Shown piece after piece: positions 1 to 8,388 of a DNA stretch of 64,000 bases. A model generated the notes under the pieces. It made no database searches. It was given only the letters and a program-made list of their open reading frames with translations, and had not been told where the DNA came from. A program made the position numbers and the translations under genes. How positions within the stretch are numbered: the first letter of the stretch is position 1; each line of letters opens with the position of its first letter. The stretch comes from DATFVA01 sp963711455. GTDB taxonomy: Bacteria; Bacteroidota; Ignavibacteria; Ignavibacteriales; Ignavibacteriaceae. Where the stretch lies: the NCBI GenBank assembly GCA_963711455.1, contig CAVQEH010000010.1:62001-126000 (forward strand), written 5' to 3'.

Positions 1-1
1 T

Positions 2-136
2 TTATGCATTGTTGAAGCAATGAAACTTATGAATGAAATTGAATCGGATATAGGCGGAAAGATTGTAAAAATTCTGGTTGAAAATGGAAAACCGGTTGAA
101 TATAATCAACCTTTATTCCAGATTCAGCTTAGCTAA
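2..136 (+). CDS. accB: Biotin carboxyl carrier protein of acetyl-CoA carboxylase (C-terminal part)
   Basis: Only the last 44 codons are in the window; the gene enters from the left edge. The reading contains the biotinyl-domain motif EAMKLMNEIES, whose Lys carries biotin, followed by GGKIVKILVENGKPVEY and PLFQI, the usual end of AccB. The biotin arm shuttles carboxyl groups between biotin carboxylase and carboxyltransferase in fatty-acid synthesis. accC follows 23 nt downstream, which is the usual accB-accC operon. The N-terminal half, including the start, is not visible. Confidence 0.93.
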   Translation, partial: LCIVEAMKLMNEIESDIGGKIVKILVENGKPVEYNQPLFQIQLS

Positions 137-159
137 TTTTCAGGAAATCTGAGGAAGAA

Positions 160-1503
160 TTGTTTAATAAAATCCTTATTGCCAACAGGGGCGAAATAGC
201 TTTAAGAGTTATACGAACGTGTAAAGAGCTGGGCATTAAAACCGTTGCAATTTATTCGGAAGCTGATAAAGATTCTTTGCACGTTACATTCGCCGATGAA
301 GCTGTTTGTATCGGTCCGTCTCCAAGTAAAGAAAGCTACCTTAAAATTCCCCTTATTATTTCTGCAGCACAAATTACCGGCTCAGAAGCTATTCATCCAG
401 GTTATGGGTTTCTTGCAGAAAATGCAAGCTTCTCTGAAATTTGTGCGGATTCCGGAATTAAATTTATCGGTCCTTCTCCCAAAATGATTAATGCAATGGG
501 CGATAAATCTTTTGCCAAGGATACGATGAGAAATAATGGTGTCCCTGTAATTCCGGGCAGCAATGGAATTGTTACAGATATTGAAGAAGGAAAAAAAATA
601 TCTGCTGAGATTGGATTTCCTGTAATTATAAAAGCTTCGGCCGGAGGCGGTGGGAAAGGAATGAGAATTGTCTGGGAGGATGCCGATTTTGAAAAAGCTT
701 ACCAGACAGCCCGTAACGAAGCCGAATCAGCTTTTGGTAACGGTGATGTTTACATCGAAAAATTTTTGGAGAATCCAAGGCACGTGGAAATCCAGGTGCT
801 CGGAGATATGTTCGGCAATGTCTATCATTATGGTGAAAGAGATTGTTCTGTTCAGCGCAGGCATCAGAAATTAATTGAAGAATCACCTTCTCCTATAATT
901 GATGCGGAAACAAGAAATCTTATGGGAGAAACTGCTATTCTCGGCGCAAAATCGGTTAAGTATGAAGGTGCCGGAACAATTGAGTTTCTCGTAGATAAAC
1001 ATAAAAATTTTTATTTCATGGAAATGAATACAAGGATTCAGGTTGAACATCCTGTTACTGAGCTGGTTTATGACGTCGACCTTGTCAGGCAGCAGATACT
1101 TATTGCAGCAGGTGAAAAAATAGATACGCTTCCAAGGAAACCTTTAGGTCACAGTATTGAATTCAGAATAAATGCGGAAGATCCTGCAAATGGGTTCAGA
1201 CCATCTCCGGGCAGAATTGATTCACTTCATTTCCCCGGGGGATTCGGTGTAAGAGTTGATTCTCATATTTATCATGGCTACTCCATTCCTCCGTTTTACG
1301 ATTCATTAATTGCAAAGTTGATAGTCTGGGGAAAGGATAGAAACCACGCATTAGCAAGGGCTAAGAGAGCTTTGGAGGAATTTATTATTGAAGGAATCCA
1401 TACTACTATTCCGTTTCATTTACAGGTTCTTGAAGATCCAAGATTTATCTCCGGGAATTTTGATACCGGATTTCTTGAAAAATTTGAATTTAAATCAAAA
1501 TAA
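160..1503 (+). CDS. accC: Acetyl-CoA carboxylase, biotin carboxylase subunit
   Basis: This cytoplasmic ATP-grasp enzyme carboxylates the biotin on AccB with bicarbonate and ATP, the first half-reaction of malonyl-CoA synthesis. The 447 residues match the family's usual length. The N-terminus FNKILIANRGEIALRVIR is the biotin carboxylase signature; KASAGGGGKGMRIV is the ATP-binding glycine loop; EMNTRIQVEHPVTE carries catalytic residues. The start is TTG, with the ribosome-binding site GAGGAAG just upstream. It lies 23 nt after accB, and gcvH follows at 40 nt on the same strand. Confidence 0.97.
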   Translation: MFNKILIANRGEIALRVIRTCKELGIKTVAIYSEADKDSLHVTFADEAVCIGPSPSKESYLKIPLIISAAQITGSEAIHPGYGFLAENASFSEICADSGIKFIGPSPKMINAMGDKSFAKDTMRNNGVPVIPGSNGIVTDIEEGKKISAEIGFPVIIKASAGGGGKGMRIVWEDADFEKAYQTARNEAESAFGNGDVYIEKFLENPRHVEIQVLGDMFGNVYHYGERDCSVQRRHQKLIEESPSPIIDAETRNLMGETAILGAKSVKYEGAGTIEFLVDKHKNFYFMEMNTRIQVEHPVTELVYDVDLVRQQILIAAGEKIDTLPRKPLGHSIEFRINAEDPANGFRPSPGRIDSLHFPGGFGVRVDSHIYHGYSIPPFYDSLIAKLIVWGKDRNHALARAKRALEEFIIEGIHTTIPFHLQVLEDPRFISGNFDTGFLEKFEFKSK

Positions 1504-1543
1504 CTAAAATTATTACGTACCAGAAAAACTTATTGAGGTTAAT

Positions 1544-1924
1544 ATGAACTTCCCCGAAAATTTAAAATACACAAACGATCACGAATGGATTAAGGTTGAA
1601 GGAAATACAGGCACAATCGGAATAACGGAATATGCTCAGGGAGAATTAGGTGATGTTGTCTTTGTGGATGTCGCTCCTGATCTTACGGAAATAAAAAAGG
1701 GTGATTCATTCGGAACGATTGAAGCGGTTAAAACTGTAAGCGACATGTATGCCCCTTGCAGCGGTAAAATATTAGAAATAAATAAAGACCTGACTGATAA
1801 TCCTGAATTCGTAAATAATGATCCGTATGGAAAAGGATGGATGGTTAAAGTTGAAATAAGAGACGCTTCGGAATTAAATGATCTTATTGATAGTGCAGCC
1901 TATAAGAATCTAATCGGTCAATGA
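1544..1924 (+). CDS. gcvH: Glycine cleavage system H protein
   Basis: The lipoyl-carrying H protein shuttles the aminomethyl intermediate between the P, T and L proteins of the glycine cleavage system. The 126 residues are the normal length. The N-terminus KYTNDHEWIKVEG and the lipoylation motif GTIEAVKTVSDMYAP, with Lys63 as the predicted lipoyl site, are diagnostic. The start is ATG, preceded by TTGAGG. The partner gcvP and gcvT genes are not in this window. It follows accBC on the same strand; both products are swinging-arm carriers or act on one, so the grouping may be functional or chance. It stops with TGA. Confidence 0.96.
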   Translation: MNFPENLKYTNDHEWIKVEGNTGTIGITEYAQGELGDVVFVDVAPDLTEIKKGDSFGTIEAVKTVSDMYAPCSGKILEINKDLTDNPEFVNNDPYGKGWMVKVEIRDASELNDLIDSAAYKNLIGQ

Positions 1925-2173
1925 TTCTGAATCGATGAACTAATATTTCTACAAATTCATTTTATCAGCAATCTTTAACATAAAGCGGGAGGAACCTCTT
2001 TATAAAAATCAAAAATAATTTTATGTAGATTAGCAATACCAATCGCAAAATATATCTTTTGATATTTTGTTTTATAATAATGATAGAATTAGTTTTTGTA
2101 ATATATTCGGGAACATTCCTTAAAAAATTCCCAATTATTATGTTCCGGGTATGAAGGTATAATAGAAGAGAAG

Positions 2174-3715
2174 ATGTCTCACGAAGAAGAAATTTTAATA
2201 ATTGACTTTGGCTCGCAATATACTCAGTTAATTACCCGCCGGGTAAGGGAAGCCAATGTTTATTCGGAAATTTATCCCCATACAATTACACTCGAAAAGG
2301 TTAAAGGACTAAATCCTTTAGGAATAATTCTTTCCGGTGGACCAATGAGTGTATACGATGAAGGCGCTCCGCGAATTGATCCCGGCATCTTAAAATTAAA
2401 TATTCCCGTACTCGGAATCTGTTACGGACTTCAATTTATTGCTCTTTCTTTGGGCGCTAAAGTTGAGCCGGCAAATGACAGGGAGTATGGAAAAGCGCTG
2501 CTCAGCATCAAAAGCGGATCACCGATTTTTGATAATGTTAAAAAGGATTCTGTTGTGTGGATGAGTCATGGCGATTACCTTAATTCCCCGCCGGAAGGTT
2601 TTTCAGTCATTGGCACTTCTGATCATTCACCAGTTTGCGCAATGGCAAATGATAAGCTTAAAATTTATGGTCTTCAGTTTCACCCGGAAGTTATGCATAC
2701 TGAAGAAGGTAGGCAGATAATTCATAATTTTCTTTTTAATGTCTGCGGCTGTAAAGGAAACTGGACTACCGGAAGCTTTATTGAAGATAAAATAAACGAA
2801 ATCAGGAAAACCGCCACAGATTCAAAAGTCATCTGTGCTTTAAGCGGCGGAGTTGATTCAACTGTTGCCGCAGTTCTTGTTGATAAAGCAATAGGGAAAA
2901 ACCTGACCTGCATTCATATTAACACAGGTATGATGAGAAAGAATGAGAGTGAAATTGTTCTTCAAATGTTTAAAGAAAAATTTAAGCTCAAGGTTATTTA
3001 TGTAGATGCGAGTGATAGATTTTTAAAAAGACTTGCAAAAGTAGCTGAGCCTGAAGTTAAAAGAAAAATTATCGGGAATACTTTTATAGAAGTATTTGAA
3101 GATGAAGCGAAGAAAATTCAGGATGTAAAATTTTTGGTACAGGGTACTCTTTATCCTGATGTGATAGAATCTGTTTCGGTTAAAGGTGCTTCAACTACAA
3201 TTAAAACTCATCACAACGTCGGTGGACTTCCTGAAAAAATGAATCTTGGTTTGATTGAACCTTTCCGAGAATTATTTAAAGACGAAGTTAGGAAGGTCGG
3301 CAATGAACTTGGAATACCAGGTAACTTTATCAATCGTCATCCTTTCCCGGGTCCCGGACTTGCAGTCAGAATTGTTGGTGATATTACAAAGCCCAAACTT
3401 GACATTTTAAGAGAAGCTGACGATATTTTTATCAGCGAGATTAAATCTGCAGGTTTATATGACGAAATCTGGCAGGCATTGGCGGTACTTCTGCCTATTC
3501 AGTCGGTAGGTGTAATGGGGGATGCAAGAACTTATGAAAATGTTCTTGCATTACGCGCGGTTACTTCTGCTGATGGAATGACCGCTGACTGGTATAGGTT
3601 CAATCATGATTTTCTTGCAGCTGTATCAAATAAAATAATTAATAGAGTTCGAGGTATTAACAGGGTTGTTTATGACATCAGTTCAAAACCACCTTCCACA
3701 ATTGAATGGGAATAG
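2174..3715 (+). CDS. guaA: GMP synthase (glutamine-hydrolysing)
   Basis: It converts XMP to GMP with ATP and glutamine, the last step of guanine nucleotide synthesis. The 513 residues hold a class I glutamine amidotransferase domain (about 1-190) with nucleophile Cys83 in GICYGLQ and the His170/Glu172 pair in QFHPEV. The ATP pyrophosphatase domain has the P-loop SGGVDST (224-230), and the C-terminal dimerisation domain ends KPPSTIEWE, as in most GuaA. The 249 nt upstream, after gcvH, hold no gene or clear regulatory structure. A TPR gene follows after 9 nt, suggesting cotranscription. Confidence 0.98.
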   Translation: MSHEEEILIIDFGSQYTQLITRRVREANVYSEIYPHTITLEKVKGLNPLGIILSGGPMSVYDEGAPRIDPGILKLNIPVLGICYGLQFIALSLGAKVEPANDREYGKALLSIKSGSPIFDNVKKDSVVWMSHGDYLNSPPEGFSVIGTSDHSPVCAMANDKLKIYGLQFHPEVMHTEEGRQIIHNFLFNVCGCKGNWTTGSFIEDKINEIRKTATDSKVICALSGGVDSTVAAVLVDKAIGKNLTCIHINTGMMRKNESEIVLQMFKEKFKLKVIYVDASDRFLKRLAKVAEPEVKRKIIGNTFIEVFEDEAKKIQDVKFLVQGTLYPDVIESVSVKGASTTIKTHHNVGGLPEKMNLGLIEPFRELFKDEVRKVGNELGIPGNFINRHPFPGPGLAVRIVGDITKPKLDILREADDIFISEIKSAGLYDEIWQALAVLLPIQSVGVMGDARTYENVLALRAVTSADGMTADWYRFNHDFLAAVSNKIINRVRGINRVVYDISSKPPSTIEWE

Positions 3716-3724
3716 AAATTAGTA

Positions 3725-4627
3725 ATGGATAAAAATCAGATTGATCATAAAATGAAACTTGCCGCTGAGTTTGAGCTGCAGGGAAAGCTGCTTCACGCTG
3801 CGCAGATATATAGCTCAATTATTAATAGTAAACCTGATTTTACGGACGCATATTTTGCTCTCGGTGAAGTTTATGAAAAGCTGGGTAATATTGAACCCGC
3901 AATTGAATTAATTAAAAATTATTTGGCAAAAAATCCCGAGAATAAAGAGGTTCGGATTTATTTAAGTGAATTCCTGATGCGCAATAAAAAGTGGGAAGAA
4001 GCAAATGAAATATTAAGTTATATTCTCCCTGAAGAAGAGCCGGTAATTTCTTTTTTTCTTGGTTATTCTCATTTTATGCAAAAGGATTATGAGGTTGCAA
4101 GAATAAATTTTATTAATTTCCTTCAACATGGTGATACGGATGAAATGCTTCAGGAAGCTAATCTTTATATCGCCAAGATTGATATAAATCTGAAAGATTT
4201 TAAAAGTGCTCTTGAATTCCTGAAAAAAACGGAAGTGGTGTACTCAAATTTCTGGGAATGGAATTTATTAATTTCTGTTGTTTATTATAACCTTGGAATG
4301 TATGCACACGCTATAAAGCCTGTTCAAAAAGCTTTGGCATTAAACCCCAAAGAAAGATCTGCCGGCAAATGGGCCGGGAAGATCTATCTTAGGACCGGTG
4401 ATTATGTTAAAGCAGAGAGACAATTTTTAAATTATATTGAAGCAGGTGATAATGCAGAAGCAGATATTTATGCAGAGCTTGCAGAAGCCTGTCTGAAATC
4501 AAAAAAGACCACAGATGCACTGGCTTATTTCGAAATAGCGTTAAAGCTTGATCCTGAAAATGAATTTGCTCTTGAAGGAAAAAAGAATCTTCATACTATA
4601 CTAAAAAAAATGGCTCCTGATGTATAA
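3725..4627 (+). CDS. Tetratricopeptide repeat protein
   Basis: The 300-residue protein has no signal peptide and consists almost entirely of TPR-like helical pairs. Recognisable units include AYFALGEVYEKLGNIEPAIEL near the N-terminus, a middle YYNLGMYAHAIKPVQKALALNPKE unit and a C-terminal TDALAYFEIALKLDPEN unit. TPR arrays mediate protein-protein contact, so no enzyme activity is inferred. It sits 9 nt after guaA and overlaps the next gene (TPR plus periplasmic-binding domain) by 8 nt, so the two are probably translationally coupled. The partner is unknown. Confidence 0.85.
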   Translation: MDKNQIDHKMKLAAEFELQGKLLHAAQIYSSIINSKPDFTDAYFALGEVYEKLGNIEPAIELIKNYLAKNPENKEVRIYLSEFLMRNKKWEEANEILSYILPEEEPVISFFLGYSHFMQKDYEVARINFINFLQHGDTDEMLQEANLYIAKIDINLKDFKSALEFLKKTEVVYSNFWEWNLLISVVYYNLGMYAHAIKPVQKALALNPKERSAGKWAGKIYLRTGDYVKAERQFLNYIEAGDNAEADIYAELAEACLKSKKTTDALAYFEIALKLDPENEFALEGKKNLHTILKKMAPDV

Positions 4628-6374
4628 AGAAAATTTCATACAAAAAATTCTTTTTACCTTTATTATTCTTTTAATAATAAACCATACTCTTCCTGCGCAG
4701 CAATATAATGATGTGGATAATCAGTTTAAGCTTGGAGTTAGTTATTATCAGTCGGGCGAGTACAAAGATGCTCTCTCCATATTCCACAAAATTGCTATTC
4801 AGTTGCCTTATAATTCGAAGACTACTGCTGCATATGTTTTTATCGGAAAAACATTTCTGCAAATGGATAACCTGGATTCTGCAAAACAATATCTTCAAAA
4901 TTTTTTGGAAAAATATTCATCAAGTGAATACATTGATGAAGTCCATCTGGCACTTGTAAAAATTTTTTATAAGCAGGAAGAGTATAAAAAAGCTTTCGAT
5001 GAAATCCTGAATCTTGTTGCAAATGGCGTCTCACCAGATTATAAGAAATATGCAATGTCTTCTGGAGAAAAGTTGGCTGAAAATTACCTTGGGTTACATG
5101 AGTTAAATACTATTAATGATACTACCACTAATTCTTCGTTAAAACCTTATCTTCTTTTACTAATCGGAGAAAAGCTACAATATGATGGTAATTATAATCT
5201 TGCCTCAAAAACTTATCAAAACCTGATTGATAATTACCCGGGTTCAGAGCAGGTTGAAGAAACCGGAAAATTATTGAAGCAAATTGAGAATAAAAAAAGT
5301 GAAGATTCTTCAGAAAACCTGCTGGCGGTTCTACTGCCTTTAAATAATGATAAAACCGGGGAAAAGATTATTTCGGCAAAAGAAATTCTGGAAGGAATTA
5401 AATATGCAGTGGCAAAATATAATCTGGAACATCAAAATAAAATTGGATTGGTTATAAGAGATACTGGTAATGATTCCCTCAAAATTGATGTTATAAAAAA
5501 TGAAATAAATACTATCCCTTCCGTAAAAGCTATTATTGGTCCTATATTTAGTAATGAAGTCAGATTTACATTACAGGATTTTAAGAATTCCGGTATTCCT
5601 GTAATTTCACCTACTGCAACGGATAATGATCTTGTAGATTTAAGCGAATATTTTTTTCAGGCGAATCCCTCATTTTCTATGCGGGGAAAAGTAATGGCTC
5701 AATATATATATTATGTAACGGGCAAAAAAAATATTGGGGTATTAAATGCTTCCCAGGGTTATTCCCCTTTATTGGCTGATGGATTTGTGAAGGAGTTCGA
5801 AAAAATCGGGGGAAATATTATTGTAACCGGTACATATAACAGTGGTTCATACGATCTTAACGGGCCGGTCTCTTCGGTGGCTGCCGACTCGGAAAGACTT
5901 GAAGGAATTTATCTGCCTTTATCTGATAAAATTGATGCCGCACCATTGTTATCACAAATGGTTCAGCAGCAAATTAACAGACCGATTTTTGGTAACCAGG
6001 ATTGGTTCTATGCCAAGGGTTTTGAATCTTCCTCGGTTCTCAGCGATCAGCTTTCATTTACTTCGGATTTTTTTATAGATTATAATGATACTTCTTTTAG
6101 TTCTTTCAGTAAAGATTTTGTTGAACAGACAGGCTTAGATATAAATAGAAATGTTTTGTACGGATATGATACAGCAAATTATCTTCTTACTTTAATAAGT
6201 GACGGCGCCAAAACGAGATCTTCCTTAATCGATGCTATGGAATCCGGTATTGAAGTAAAGGGATATCATAACAATATTGCTTTTGGAGAGGAACATGTAA
6301 ACCGGTTTTTGAATATCGTCAGGTATAATGACGGAAAATTCGAACTGGTTGATAGATTCAAATCAGGAGAATAA
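4620..6374 (+). CDS. Exported TPR plus LivK-type periplasmic-binding protein, LpoA-like architecture
   Basis: The 584-residue protein begins with a hydrophobic signal sequence (about residues 8-26, ending near LPAQQ). Residues about 30-225 are TPR-like (FKLGVSYYQSGEYKDALSIF, AKQYLQNFLEKYSSSEY). From about residue 230 the protein resembles the branched-chain amino-acid/ANP receptor fold (LLAVLLPLNNDKTGEK, VKAIIGPIFSNEV, GIPVISPTATDNDL). The TPR-then-LivK order is that of E. coli LpoA, the outer-membrane activator of PBP1A. I see no lipobox Cys, so it may be periplasmic. No ABC permease genes are nearby, which argues against a transporter role. It overlaps the upstream TPR gene by 8 nt. Confidence 0.8.
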   Translation: MYKENFIQKILFTFIILLIINHTLPAQQYNDVDNQFKLGVSYYQSGEYKDALSIFHKIAIQLPYNSKTTAAYVFIGKTFLQMDNLDSAKQYLQNFLEKYSSSEYIDEVHLALVKIFYKQEEYKKAFDEILNLVANGVSPDYKKYAMSSGEKLAENYLGLHELNTINDTTTNSSLKPYLLLLIGEKLQYDGNYNLASKTYQNLIDNYPGSEQVEETGKLLKQIENKKSEDSSENLLAVLLPLNNDKTGEKIISAKEILEGIKYAVAKYNLEHQNKIGLVIRDTGNDSLKIDVIKNEINTIPSVKAIIGPIFSNEVRFTLQDFKNSGIPVISPTATDNDLVDLSEYFFQANPSFSMRGKVMAQYIYYVTGKKNIGVLNASQGYSPLLADGFVKEFEKIGGNIIVTGTYNSGSYDLNGPVSSVAADSERLEGIYLPLSDKIDAAPLLSQMVQQQINRPIFGNQDWFYAKGFESSSVLSDQLSFTSDFFIDYNDTSFSSFSKDFVEQTGLDINRNVLYGYDTANYLLTLISDGAKTRSSLIDAMESGIEVKGYHNNIAFGEEHVNRFLNIVRYNDGKFELVDRFKSGE

Positions 6375-6391
6375 ATAAGAGAGGTGATATT

Positions 6392-7072
6392 ATCTTAGGA
6401 GTAAAAGATTTACCCCTTGATGATCGTCCGCGCGAAAAACTTGTATCGAGGGGCGCACAGAACTTAACAGATGCAGAACTGGTTGCAATTTTATTAAGAA
6501 CTGGAAAGAAGGGAAAATCTGTTATACAGATTGCACAGGAGTTAATTAATAATTACGGCAACATTGCTGTGCTTTCTTCCAAATCAATTAATACTTTAAT
6601 TGAAACTTCCGGGATAGGAAAAAATAAAGCTGCAACATTAATGGCAGCGTTTGAATTATCGAGAAGAATTCAAATGCAGTCAAAGTGGTTATCAAATAAA
6701 AAAATAACTTCGCCCCAGGATGTTGCAGATATATTCATTCCGTTGTTAAGAGACGAAGTAAAAGAAAAATTTTTAGTCGTATGCTTAAATTCTGCAAACA
6801 AAATAATAAGGTATGAAATTATTTCTGTTGGCAGTCTTAATTCAAGTATAGTTCACCCAAGGGAAGTATTTAAAGCTGCTATAGAAAATGATTCAGCAAG
6901 CATTATATTGATCCACAACCACCCGAGCGGCAACCCTGAACCAAGCAATGAAGATATTTCCATCACAAAAAAAATCGTAGAATCTGGTAAAATTATGGAT
7001 ATCCCTGTATTTGATCATATAATTATAGCTGGAAACACGCACACAAGTTTTATAGAAAAAAGATTAATTTAA
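6392..7072 (+). CDS. radC: RadC family protein (UPF0758), probable non-canonical start codon
   Basis: RadC carries an N-terminal helix-hairpin-helix region and a C-terminal JAB/MPN-like metal-binding domain; its role is unsettled. The metal-binding motif HNHPSGNPEPSNED is present. The conserved N-terminus GVKDLPLDDRPREKLVSRGAQ is intact in frame but has no ATG, GTG or TTG before it. The frame is closed by a TAG at 6353-6355, and the first usable codon by ordinary rules is GTG at 6569, which would cut off the HhH region. A strong ribosome-binding site, GAGGTGAT (6381-6388), sits just before ATT (6389) and ATC (6392). I chose ATC for its 7-nt spacing; ATT is nearly as good. From ATC the protein is 226 residues, the usual RadC length. 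Confidence 0.88.
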   Translation: MLGVKDLPLDDRPREKLVSRGAQNLTDAELVAILLRTGKKGKSVIQIAQELINNYGNIAVLSSKSINTLIETSGIGKNKAATLMAAFELSRRIQMQSKWLSNKKITSPQDVADIFIPLLRDEVKEKFLVVCLNSANKIIRYEIISVGSLNSSIVHPREVFKAAIENDSASIILIHNHPSGNPEPSNEDISITKKIVESGKIMDIPVFDHIIIAGNTHTSFIEKRLI

Positions 7073-7146
7073 TTGTGAACTAAAACAACAACTTCTTTAT
7101 AAATAATAACTTAACTTGAATTTTTTACTCAATTTACGTATATATC

Positions 7147-7172
7147 GGGGCATTAAAAGATGCCCTGTTTGT
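7147..7172 (+). terminator. Rho-independent terminator after radC
   Basis: The stem GGGCAT / ATGCCC closes a 6-nt loop (TAAAAG) and is followed by TGTTTGTT. It lies 75 nt after the radC stop and before the next gene, so it plausibly ends the guaA-radC transcript. The T tract is interrupted, so strength is uncertain. Confidence 0.6.
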
Positions 7173-7279
7173 TCTAAGTTCCTATTTGATTTAGATTTAG
7201 GGACAAAATTAATTCGAATTGAAAAAAGCTGGTAATTTATTTAATAACCTACTTAAAACCATAATTGGAGGTTCTAAAG

Positions 7280-7555
7280 ATGAAAATAATCAAATTAGCT
7301 AGAAACACAGCCGTTGTTGCAGTATTTGCTATTACTGTTGCAATGATGAGCGGTTGTGGCGGTGTTAGTGATGCTCAAATGCAACAACTTCAAGATTTAC
7401 GTTCTGAGGTAAACTCTCTGCAAACTCAGGCAGATCAGTTGAAAGATCAAAGGGCTAGTTTACAGAAAGAAATTAATGACAGAAATTCAAAATTACAGCA
7501 GTGTGAGAAAGATAAAGAAGAAACAAAAGCCAATTTAAATAAAATGGGCATGTAA
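7280..7555 (+). CDS. Small coiled-coil lipoprotein, Lpp-like
   Basis: The 91-residue product has a basic N-terminus (MKIIKLARN), a hydrophobic stretch and the lipobox MSGC, so signal peptidase II should cleave before a lipidated Cys about residue 26. The mature part is a continuous heptad-rich helix (MQQLQDLRSEVNSLQ, DQLKDQRASLQKEIN). It ends GM without the terminal Lys that E. coli Lpp uses for peptidoglycan linkage. ATG at 7280 is preferred because GGAGG (7267-7271) precedes it; a longer reading from TTG at 7265 would include that site. A LysM envelope gene follows after 40 nt with a very similar leader (AATTGGAGG). Confidence 0.82.
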   Translation: MKIIKLARNTAVVAVFAITVAMMSGCGGVSDAQMQQLQDLRSEVNSLQTQADQLKDQRASLQKEINDRNSKLQQCEKDKEETKANLNKMGM

Positions 7556-7595
7556 CTTTTAAAAGTTTTTTATTACCTAATTGGAGGAAAGTTTT

Positions 7596-8285
7596 ATGAA
7601 AATAACTAAATATATGTTAACTGTACTTTCTCTTTTGCTTCTCTTTACTGTAAGCATTGTTGCTCAGGAGCAGAAAGAGATGACTTCAGATGAGTGGGAA
7701 GCCGAAATGGCGAGACTCAATTCTCAAAAGGATGAACTCAATCAGAATATTACTGAAATGCAGAATGATATCAGTAAACTTAAAGATCAGCTTAATGGAA
7801 TGAAAACTTACGAAGACTGCCAGAATGAGCTTTATGCTCTGGTTGGCGCCACTAATGCTGATGTCGATAATTTCAGAAACGCTATAAATGAACTTAACGG
7901 AAAAATAGGAAGAAAAGAAGGTCCGAAAGCTGACAGGCAGAAAGATCTTGACGCACTGAAATCTAACAAGATAAGTGCACTTCCTGAATTCTATGATAAA
8001 GTTCACAACCAGATGCAGGCAGCTATGGATGCCTGGGTAGAAGCACCAACAGAGTGGTCATACACTGTTGTTAAAGGTGATTGCCTCTGGAATATCGCTA
8101 AGAAAAAAGATTATTATGGAAACGGTTTTGCATGGCCAAAAATTTATAAAGCAAACCGCGACAAAATTAAGAATCCTGATTTAATTTATCCGAAACAGGT
8201 ATTCACAATTCCTCAGCTTACTAATGAAGAAAAAGCTAAATATGACAAGATGAGAAAGAATTATAAGCCGGCTCCTGTTCAATAA
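7596..8285 (+). CDS. Exported coiled-coil protein with C-terminal LysM domain
   Basis: The 229-residue protein starts with a signal peptide (MKITKYMLTVLSLLLLFTVSIVAQE). Residues about 25-60 form a coiled coil (EMARLNSQKDELNQNITEMQ). A LysM domain lies about residues 148-198 (YTVVKGDCLWNIAKKKDYYG through NPDLIYPKQVFTIPQ), predicting binding to peptidoglycan glycan strands. The ATG at 7596 follows GGAGGA with normal spacing. Paired with the coiled-coil lipoprotein just upstream, it looks like a small outer-membrane-to-peptidoglycan tether unit; that pairing is inference. A strong terminator follows. Confidence 0.87.
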   Translation: MKITKYMLTVLSLLLLFTVSIVAQEQKEMTSDEWEAEMARLNSQKDELNQNITEMQNDISKLKDQLNGMKTYEDCQNELYALVGATNADVDNFRNAINELNGKIGRKEGPKADRQKDLDALKSNKISALPEFYDKVHNQMQAAMDAWVEAPTEWSYTVVKGDCLWNIAKKKDYYGNGFAWPKIYKANRDKIKNPDLIYPKQVFTIPQLTNEEKAKYDKMRKNYKPAPVQ

Positions 8286-8327
8286 ATAATTCTTTTGTCT
8301 TTATTGATGTTAAAATTGTTTTTTGTT

Positions 8328-8364
8328 GAAAAAGCTCTTATCATAATTTGATAAGGGCTTTTTC
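8328..8364 (+). terminator. Strong rho-independent terminator after the LysM gene
   Basis: A near-perfect inverted repeat has left arm GAAAAAGCTCTTATCA and right arm TGATAAGGGCTTTTTC, with loop TAATT. The 16-bp stem has one T-G wobble and its 3' arm includes the T run. It closes the lipoprotein/LysM transcript, and phoH begins 25 nt later. Confidence 0.88.
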
Positions 8365-8388
8365 TATTTAAAGTCAGAGGTAAAAAAA

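Noticed and set aside
1925..2173. Riboswitch upstream of guaA
   Set aside because: The 249 nt have only a short GAGG/CCTC stem and no purine-riboswitch core.
7265..7280. Upstream TTG start for the coiled-coil lipoprotein (and 7581 for the LysM protein)
   Set aside because: Those TTGs overlap the ribosome-binding sites themselves; the ATGs at 7280 and 7596 have proper spacing and start the signal peptides.
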